Assembly: GCF_900155525.1 (NCBI RefSeq)
Contig: NZ_LT706943.1
Coordinates: 117,115 to 181,114, forward strand
Reading direction: 5' to 3'
Length of the DNA stretch: 64,000 nucleotides
Origin: Mailhella massiliensis
GTDB taxonomy: Bacteria; Desulfobacterota; Desulfovibrionia; Desulfovibrionales; Desulfovibrionaceae
Shown here: positions 58,255 to 64,000 of the stretch, piece after piece
Layout: each line of letters starts with the position of its first letter
Position numbering within the stretch: the stretch's first letter is position 1
The notes under the pieces: model-generated
What the model was told of the DNA's origin: nothing
Seen by the model: only the letters and a program-made list of their open reading frames with translations
Database searches by the model: none
Position numbers and translations under genes: made by a program

Positions 58255-58729
58255 ACATGTCTCCTGAATGAAAAAGTGTTCTCGGCAGGATATAAGAAGG
58301 ATGAGAAAATGACAAGTCGCAAAATTCTTTTCTTTGTCAGAAAGGGAAATCTTTCGGCCGGAAAAGCGTCCCTGCGCAGGGGGCGGGGAGCGATTAACAG
58401 TATTTTCATGAAAAATTCATGGGGGCGATACAATGATGCGGCGTGCGGATGATAGGGTGGGAACGGAAACTGCGGAGAGAATCCCTGTTCCGGCGTTTTT
58501 CCGCGCCGGCGGAGGGCATTCGTCCGCGTGTTTTCTCCGTGTTCCGTCCCTCTCTTTCCCGCACGGGGAAGAGAACGGTCGCCCCGGCATGATAATCTTG
58601 CCGGGCAGGGAATGTATCATCGTTTTTTCCGTCCGCCTCTGCTAGCTTTTCGGAAAACGGCGGGGCGTGCGGCGTGCTGCCGGGAATGTTCGCGCATTCC
58701 TTTATTTTCGCCATGGGAGGAAGAGGATC
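58255..58729. other. Intergenic region with short palindromes, no gene
   Basis: This 475-nt region lies between divergent genes. The palindrome TTTTCATGAAAA (58403-58414) overlaps a second dyad CATGAA-aaa-TTCATG (58407-58421), in an AT-rich patch that could be the promoter area of the NSS gene. No supported coding sequence. Confidence 0.5.
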
Positions 58730-59134
58730 ATGGAAGTCGTAAGCGTATCCGCCGCGCGGGTGTTTCCCGCCGTGGAGGTTGTCATGGATCGTACGTTTCA
58801 GGAGCGCCTGCATGCCGAGATCGAGGAGGAGAAGGAGCGCCTGCGATACCTGCGGGGGCTTTTTCAGGCCGAATCCATGCCCGACATGCTCGACAACGCC
58901 GCGCATCTGGAATCCGTCCGTTTTGCGGAGGTCCTTGCCGGGCGCAGCGCGAAAAGACTGCGTGAACTGCGCGCCCTTGAGGCCAAGGGGCCGGAGGTGA
59001 GACGTTTTTGTGAAGACTGCGGGGAACTTATCCCCGAGTCGCGCCTTCTGGCCGCGCCGGGATGCGTGTGCTGCCGTGCCTGCCAGGCCTTGCGGGACGG
59101 GGAAACGCGGCAGGATTCTTTGGGGGAAGATTGA
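58730..59134 (+). CDS. DksA/TraR-family zinc-finger protein
   Basis: The 134-aa (or 116-aa) protein has a helical hairpin region followed by a C4 zinc finger with exact C-x2-C-x17-C-x2-C spacing (RFCEDCGEL ... CRACQ). DMLDNA near residue 62 matches the D-x-x-D-x-A acidic tip that DksA inserts into the RNA polymerase secondary channel, which many short TraR-like proteins lack. It may modulate transcription, perhaps with ppGpp. Start: both 58730 (GGAGG at 9 nt) and 58784 (GGAGG at 5 nt) have good ribosome sites; the second gives the usual DksA N-terminus. The phosphate/polyphosphate genes begin 99 nt downstream. Confidence 0.85.
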   Translation: MEVVSVSAARVFPAVEVVMDRTFQERLHAEIEEEKERLRYLRGLFQAESMPDMLDNAAHLESVRFAEVLAGRSAKRLRELRALEAKGPEVRRFCEDCGELIPESRLLAAPGCVCCRACQALRDGETRQDSLGED

Positions 59135-59232
59135 TTTTTGTCGGAGGTTGATCCGCATTTGTAATATTGTCGTCACATGGCTCTGGCATGCTTCTCCGCG
59201 TTTCAGGAGACCAAAGATCACGGAGAGAGAGT

Positions 59233-60852
59233 ATGAACTTCTACACGGCCATGCAGCTTCTGGGCGGCGTCGGCATTTTTTTGTACGCCATTAAACTTAT
59301 CAGCGAATCCCTTCAGATGCTTGCCGGCGAACGCCTGCGCAACATCATAGGTATGTTCACGAAAACGCCCGTTCTGGGCGTTTTTTTGGGTACGGCCGTC
59401 ACCATGGTCATTCAGAGCAGCAGCGCCACCACGGTTATGACCGTGAGCTTCGTGGATGCCGGACTCATGACGCTGACGCAGGCCATCGGCGTCATCATGG
59501 GCGCGAACATCGGTACCACGGTCACGGGGCAGATTCTGGCTTTCCGTGTCAAGGATCTGGCCTATCTCTTCGTGCTTGTCGGCGTGCTGCTCATATTCAC
59601 CTGCTCCTCCAAAAAGAAGTTGAAGCACCTCGGCGAGGGGCTGTTCGGCTTCGGCATGCTCTTCATCGGCATGCAGACCATGGAAAGCTCCATGGCTTTT
59701 CTGCGTGACAGGCAGGATATCTTCCTCGCCTTCAGCGACAACCCCCTCCTCGGGCTTCTCGCGGGCACGCTCCTTACGCTGCTCGTGCAGTCCAGTTCCG
59801 CCACCGTGGGCCTGACCATCGCGCTGGGTACGCAGGGCCTGCTGCCTCTTGAAGCGGCCATTCCCATCATTTTCGGCGACAACATCGGCACCACGGTCAC
59901 GGCGGTGCTCGCCGCCCTGGGTACGGGCCGCGCCGCGCGTCAGGCCTGCACGGCTCACGTGCTCTTCAACGTCATAGGCGTGTGCATCTGGCTGCCGCTC
60001 ATGCCGCTCTGGATAGGCGTCATCGCAGGCACTTCCGACTCCATCGGTCATCAGATCGCCAACGCCCACACGCTTTTCAACATCTGCAACACCATTCTCT
60101 TCCTGCCCTTCGTCAAGCCCTTCGCCGCGCTCATCCGCAAGATCATTCCCGACGGAGAACGCATCGACAGGCGCAACGCCGTGTACCTCGACCCCAACCT
60201 CATTCAGCGCACGCCCGTGGTTGCCGTGAGTGCGGTGCGCCATGAATGCCGCCACATGGGCGAGATGGTGGACGAACTCCTTGCCCATACGGAAAAGGTG
60301 TTCTTCGGCCAGAAGGACGAGGAGAAGGACAATGTTCTTCAGATGGAAGACAGGCTCGACAGCTTGGAAGATTCCATCCGTTCCTATGCCTCGGATATCA
60401 TGCAGGCCGGTATTGACGGCAAGGATGCCGACATGCTGGAAGCGTGCGTGATCAGTGCGGGCGATCTGGAGCGCATAGGCGACAAGGGCAAGCGACTCAT
60501 CGACTTTTATGAATACCGCAAGAAGCGCGGCGATGATTTCTCCCCCGAGGCTCTTGCCGAAGTGCGTTCGCTCTTCACGGCTACCCGCAAGGCCGTGAAG
60601 CTTGCGGTGAGCACCTTCGGCCCCGAACCCTTCACCGCGCAGCACAAAGCGGAGCTCGACGGCCTGGCCGATCATATCCGCGAACTTGAAGCGCAGCTTC
60701 GCGCAAGCCATGCCTCCCGCCTGAGCAACGGACACTGCTCCCCCGAGGCCGGGCTGGTATTCATCGACGTGCTCGGAGCCATAGAGCAGATAGCCTATCG
60801 CTCCAGAAAAATCGCCGACCATATGGCCGGTAAGCAGACAGCGGAGGCCTGA
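59233..60852 (+). CDS. Na/Pi cotransporter with C-terminal PhoU-like domain
   Basis: The 539-aa protein has an N-terminal membrane domain of the type II Na/Pi cotransporter family with two homologous repeats, each carrying the QSSS signature (VIQSSSATTVMTVSF near residue 62 and LVQSSSATVGLTIAL near residue 192). About 8 membrane helices cover residues 1-310. A cytoplasmic helical PhoU-like domain follows (about 340-535, RHECRHMGEMVDELL onward). It probably moves phosphate with sodium and senses it through the PhoU-like tail. It is followed by ppk after 2 nt, so imported phosphate can be stored directly as polyphosphate. Confidence 0.93.
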   Translation: MNFYTAMQLLGGVGIFLYAIKLISESLQMLAGERLRNIIGMFTKTPVLGVFLGTAVTMVIQSSSATTVMTVSFVDAGLMTLTQAIGVIMGANIGTTVTGQILAFRVKDLAYLFVLVGVLLIFTCSSKKKLKHLGEGLFGFGMLFIGMQTMESSMAFLRDRQDIFLAFSDNPLLGLLAGTLLTLLVQSSSATVGLTIALGTQGLLPLEAAIPIIFGDNIGTTVTAVLAALGTGRAARQACTAHVLFNVIGVCIWLPLMPLWIGVIAGTSDSIGHQIANAHTLFNICNTILFLPFVKPFAALIRKIIPDGERIDRRNAVYLDPNLIQRTPVVAVSAVRHECRHMGEMVDELLAHTEKVFFGQKDEEKDNVLQMEDRLDSLEDSIRSYASDIMQAGIDGKDADMLEACVISAGDLERIGDKGKRLIDFYEYRKKRGDDFSPEALAEVRSLFTATRKAVKLAVSTFGPEPFTAQHKAELDGLADHIRELEAQLRASHASRLSNGHCSPEAGLVFIDVLGAIEQIAYRSRKIADHMAGKQTAEA

Positions 60853-60854
60853 TC

Positions 60855-62975
60855 GTGGCTGAGAAAAAGAAGGAATCCGCTCCGCGCGAGACGCGGAAAA
60901 AAGTGGATCTTACGGCGCATGACTATTACCTGAACCGGGAGTTGAGCTGGCTGGACTTCAACGCCCGCGTACTGGAAACGGCGCTGGATGAAAACCTTCC
61001 TTTACTGGAACAAACCAAGTTCCTGTCCATATTCTACAACAATCTCGACGAATTCTTCATGGTACGGGTGGCCAAGCTCCTGTACCGCTACAGGGAGGGC
61101 TCCGCCGGAGAGGAGGCAGAGGAGGGGGTGAACCCCTCCCGGCTGCTTGCGGAAATACGCCGCAAGGCCTCGGCGCTCATTGCCGCGGCCAGCGAACACT
61201 GGCTGAAGAAGCTTTCCCTTCAGCTTCGGGAAAAGGACGTGCATCTTGTGCGTTACGGAGAGCTTTCGGAAAAGCAGCGCCGTTTTCTGCTTTCCTATTT
61301 CCGCGACGAGATCTATCCCGTGCTCACGCCTCAGGCCATAGATCCGGGGCATCCTTTCCCCACCATTTCCAACCTCAGCCTGAACTTCATCATACGTCTT
61401 CAGGGGCGCGACGGGGCGGACCGCTTCGCCCGGCTGCGCTGCCCGAGCAACGTGCCGCGCTTCATTTTCATTCCCCGCAACAAGGAGGCCACCACCTACG
61501 CCTCCCTGGGGCTCAGGGCCAATGTGCGCGACGCCGACATCCTGCCGCTGGAAGAACTCATACGGGAACACCTCGGGCTGCTGTTCCCCGGCTACCGGGT
61601 CATGGATTCCGGGCTGTTCCGCATTACCCGCAATACCGACGTCACCATCGACGAGGATGAGAGCGACGACCTTCTGGAAGCCGTGCAGGACATGGTGGAT
61701 CAGCGCCGTTTCGGCGGCGTGGTCAGGCTCGAGACGGCGCGGGGCATGTCCGGTTCTCTTTCGGAATTTCTCATCAAGAAGCTGGGACTCAAGCCCTTCC
61801 AGGTCTACCGGGTCAAGGGGCCTCTGGCCTTCGCCCAGTTCATGGCGCTCTACGGGCTGGACAGGCCGGGGCTCAAGACGCCGTCCCACACTCCGGCCCT
61901 GCCTTCCGAACTCCAGACGGATTCGCTTTTCCGCGTCATCCGGGGGCACGACGTCTTTCTGCATCATCCCTACGACTCCTTTACTCCCGTGGTCGATTTC
62001 GTGCAGAAGGCGGCGGAGGACCCCAGGGTCATTTCCATCAAGCAGACGCTGTACCGCGTGGGGAACGATTCGCCCATAGTACGCGCGCTCATCGAGGCGC
62101 GCCGGCGCGGCAAGCAGGTGACGGCCGTGGTGGAACTCAAGGCCCGCTTCGACGAGGAGCGCAACATCACCTGGGCCGAGGAGCTGGAGCGCGAAGGCGT
62201 GAACGTGGTGTACGGCTTCGTGGGCATGAAGATTCACGCCAAGCTCTGCCTTGTGGTGCGCCGCGAGGATGAGGGCGTGGTGAGCTATGCCCACATAGGC
62301 ACGGGCAACTACAACGCCTCCACTGCGAAGCTCTACACGGACATGGGGCTGTTCACCTGCCACCCCGACATCTGCGCCGACATGACGGACCTTTTCAACG
62401 TGATGACGGGGTATGCGGTAAAGGACAATTACCGCGCGCTTCTGGTTTCCCCCAGCTCCCTGCGCCGTCGGCTCATCGAACAGATTCAGAATGAGATCGC
62501 CGTCTGCTCGCAGGGAGGGGAGGGCGAGATCATCATGAAGTGCAACCAGCTTGTGGACAGGAAGATCATCCGCGCCCTGTACATGGCCTCCATGGCGGGG
62601 GTGAAGGTGAAGCTTCTCGTTCGCGGCATCTGCTGCCTGCGTCCGGGGCTGCCGGGCGTGAGCGAAAACATCACGGTGCGTTCCATCGTGGGGCGTTTTC
62701 TGGAACATGCCCGCGTGTACTGGTTCCGCAACGGGGGCAACCCCTGCATGTTCATGGGCAGTGCGGACATGATGGTCCGCAACCTGGACCGCCGCATCGA
62801 GGTGCTCACTCCGGTGCTCGACGAGAACATACGCCGTACGCTGGGCGATATTCTGCGCCTTCAGCTTGAGGACAATATGCAGGCTTGGGAACTCAGGGGC
62901 GACGGCATGTATGCGCGCCTTCAGCCGGAGAATGAACAGGCGGGGGTGAATTCCCAGGAAAGGCTTCTCGGCTGA
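60855..62975 (+). CDS. ppk1: Polyphosphate kinase 1
   Basis: The 706-aa enzyme makes polyphosphate from ATP and vice versa. Four domains are recognisable. The N-domain starts YLNRELSWLDFNARVLE. The head domain carries EIYPVLTPQAIDPGHPFPTISNLSLN (in parts). The catalytic C1 domain has HHPYDSFTPVVDFVQKAA and the His-bearing SYAHIGTGNYNASTAKLYTD. C2 includes RGICCLRPGLPGVSENI and DRRIEVLTPVLDE. The autophosphorylated His is in HIGTGNYN. The start is GTG at 60855, 2 nt after the Na/Pi gene stop. No exopolyphosphatase of normal architecture is nearby, but the next gene encodes an HD domain of the Ppx C-terminal type. Confidence 0.97.
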   Translation: MAEKKKESAPRETRKKVDLTAHDYYLNRELSWLDFNARVLETALDENLPLLEQTKFLSIFYNNLDEFFMVRVAKLLYRYREGSAGEEAEEGVNPSRLLAEIRRKASALIAAASEHWLKKLSLQLREKDVHLVRYGELSEKQRRFLLSYFRDEIYPVLTPQAIDPGHPFPTISNLSLNFIIRLQGRDGADRFARLRCPSNVPRFIFIPRNKEATTYASLGLRANVRDADILPLEELIREHLGLLFPGYRVMDSGLFRITRNTDVTIDEDESDDLLEAVQDMVDQRRFGGVVRLETARGMSGSLSEFLIKKLGLKPFQVYRVKGPLAFAQFMALYGLDRPGLKTPSHTPALPSELQTDSLFRVIRGHDVFLHHPYDSFTPVVDFVQKAAEDPRVISIKQTLYRVGNDSPIVRALIEARRRGKQVTAVVELKARFDEERNITWAEELEREGVNVVYGFVGMKIHAKLCLVVRREDEGVVSYAHIGTGNYNASTAKLYTDMGLFTCHPDICADMTDLFNVMTGYAVKDNYRALLVSPSSLRRRLIEQIQNEIAVCSQGGEGEIIMKCNQLVDRKIIRALYMASMAGVKVKLLVRGICCLRPGLPGVSENITVRSIVGRFLEHARVYWFRNGGNPCMFMGSADMMVRNLDRRIEVLTPVLDENIRRTLGDILRLQLEDNMQAWELRGDGMYARLQPENEQAGVNSQERLLG

Positions 62976-63018
62976 CGGGGCTTTCCCGATACGGATATTT
63001 TTCATGGGAGAATCTGTT

Positions 63019-64000
63019 ATGGAAGAAACGGCGAAAAAGATCGGCGGAAGAAGAAAAGGCGGCGGAAGGCGCGCGGGTGCGTCGAAAGGCGGCTCCCGGG
63101 TCGAAGCCGTGACCATGCTCCCGGTGACGGATGAAGGCGCGCTGCGCGAAGCGCCGGAAGAAAACGCGGCGCAGCCTGCGGAGGTTCCGGCTCAGGTGAG
63201 CGGAAGCGCCGCTCCAGAAGAGGCTCCGCGTGAAGAACGGGAGGCTGTCGTCGCCCCGGAGATTCCTTTCGAGGCTCCGGCGGAGGAAGCCGCCCTGCCG
63301 GAAGAGGAACGCAGATCACCCGGAGAACTGGAAGAGCTTCATGCGGAGCTTTTTTCGGAGGATCTGGATCAGAAGGCCGTGGAACAGATGTTCCGCTGGG
63401 CCAGAGAAGGGCATTCCGACGGTGAGACTGAGGAAGGCGGGGAGCTTTCCGGCACCGCTCTTCTGGAATCCGTGCGGCACGGGCGTCATGTGGCGGGGCT
63501 GCTGCTCAGACTTTTCGAAGCCCTTTCCTCCGTGCATCAGCTCGATGGGCGCTGGGCGAGACTTCTCGTACAGGCCTCTCTCTGGCACGATCTCGGTTTT
63601 GCCATGGGCGGAAGAAAGCGTCATCACAAGCGCAGCATGGAGATCATCGAGCGCAACGGCCATCTTTCCCTGGGCTTCGGCCTTGAGGAAAAGGACAGAC
63701 CGCTTGTGGCGCTGCTTGCCCGCTATCATCGCCGCGCCTGGCCTTCCGTGAAGCATCGGCCCTTCGCCGCGCTCGCCCCGGAGGAAAGAAGCGCGCTTCA
63801 GCGCGCCGCCGCTCTGTTGCGCATGGCCGACGCGCTGGACTTCACCCACAGGGCTGCGGTGGAGGACCTGCGTGTCCGTGTGCGCCGCCGCAGCGCGACC
63901 ATCACCTGCTTCGGCGCGCGTTCCTGCGCAAGAGAATGCCGCAGGACGCTGAAGAAGGGCGATCTTTTTGAAAAGCTGTTCGGCAGAAAGCTTGCCGTGA
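63019..64000 (+). CDS. HD-domain protein like the C-terminal half of Ppx/GppA (3' end outside window)
   Basis: The frame is open for 327 codons to the last base, so the protein is truncated by the window. The first about 100 residues are low-complexity, basic then Ala/Pro/Glu-rich. The HD domain follows: WHDLG (His190-Asp191), HHKRS (His202-203), ARYHRRA (His237) and LLRMADALDFTH (Asp near 271). These match in order the C-terminal HD region of exopolyphosphatase/guanosine pentaphosphatase. The N-terminal ASKHA phosphatase domain of those enzymes is absent. The ATG at 63019 is preceded by GGGAG 8 nt upstream and lies 43 nt after the ppk1 stop. It is probably a polyphosphate or nucleotide-binding regulator or hydrolase, inferred from fold and neighbours. 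Confidence 0.85.
   Translation, partial: MEETAKKIGGRRKGGGRRAGASKGGSRVEAVTMLPVTDEGALREAPEENAAQPAEVPAQVSGSAAPEEAPREEREAVVAPEIPFEAPAEEAALPEEERRSPGELEELHAELFSEDLDQKAVEQMFRWAREGHSDGETEEGGELSGTALLESVRHGRHVAGLLLRLFEALSSVHQLDGRWARLLVQASLWHDLGFAMGGRKRHHKRSMEIIERNGHLSLGFGLEEKDRPLVALLARYHRRAWPSVKHRPFAALAPEERSALQRAAALLRMADALDFTHRAAVEDLRVRVRRRSATITCFGARSCARECRRTLKKGDLFEKLFGRKLAV

Noticed and set aside
1-64000. CRISPR arrays, prophage and rRNA genes
   Set aside because: No regularly spaced direct repeats, no phage structural or integrase genes and no rRNA sequence were seen in the window.

Overview
The window is a GC-rich, gene-dense bacterial chromosome segment, most likely from a sulfite- or sulfate-reducing desulfobacterium of the Desulfovibrionaceae type (Desulfovibrio, Bilophila or Mailhella-like). 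That is an inference from gene content and order: a complete carbon-phosphorus (C-P) lyase operon, a Moco/Tuco-type riboswitch before a molybdate/tungstate ABC transporter, short-form LeuC/LeuD, a cysteine desulfidase homologue, a TauE/SafE anion exporter, and thrS-infC-rpmI-rplT-pheS-pheT behind a tRNA-Val. No ribosomal RNA, phage or CRISPR array is visible. The only mobile DNA is the 3' end of an IS5-type transposase at the left edge, followed by about 1.4 kb without recognisable genes.

Layout, left to right. 1-1.7 kb: transposase remnant and non-coding DNA. 1.7-4.7 kb (minus): ygiW-like OB-fold protein, OmpR-type response regulator and sensor kinase, in the same order as ygiW-qseB-qseC. 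5.3-8.7 kb (minus): molybdate/tungstate ABC transporter plus a DUF364 protein, preceded by a promoter and a riboswitch with a plausible attenuator. 8.9-18.8 kb (minus): phnC-D-E-(DUF1045)-G-H-I-J-K-L-M-N. PhnF, PhnO and PhnP are absent, and a strong hairpin follows phnD. 19.3-20.6 kb (minus): ArsR regulator and a permease encoded as two half-genes. 20.9-23.9 kb (plus): UbiD/UbiX-type decarboxylase pair and a FadR-type regulator. 24.0-26.2 kb (minus): DUF1538 membrane protein with a tandem PII-like protein. 26.5-29.4 kb: TauE/SafE exporter, AraC regulator and gpsA. 29.6-31.8 kb (minus): small unknown protein, cysK, cysE. 32-35.3 kb: phosphoethanolamine transferase, divergent from an XRE regulator and a family 9 glycosyltransferase. 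35.5-38.5 kb (minus): leuC-leuD-leuB. 38.7-41.2 kb (minus): dicarboxylate/amino-acid symporter and cysteine desulfidase-like protein. 41.4-48.7 kb (plus): tRNA-Val, thrS, infC, rpmI, rplT, pheS, pheT. 49.4-54.3 kb: M16 peptidase, CGGC-domain protein and a CNNM/HlyC-CorC-type membrane protein. 55.1-58.3 kb: GntR regulator, nitrilase-family amidase and an NSS sodium symporter. 58.7-64 kb (plus): DksA-like zinc-finger protein, Na/Pi cotransporter with a PhoU-like tail, polyphosphate kinase, and an HD-domain protein that runs off the window.

Themes. Phosphorus recurs: phosphonate uptake and cleavage, Na/Pi transport, polyphosphate synthesis and a probable polyphosphate-acting HD protein. Sulfur and cysteine recur too: cysK/cysE synthesis, cysteine desulfidase and an anion exporter. 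The most interesting single signal is the riboswitch leader at 8484-8625. The arm that closes its aptamer can also pair perfectly with a downstream segment that overlaps a terminator-like hairpin, which suggests cofactor-controlled premature termination ahead of modA.
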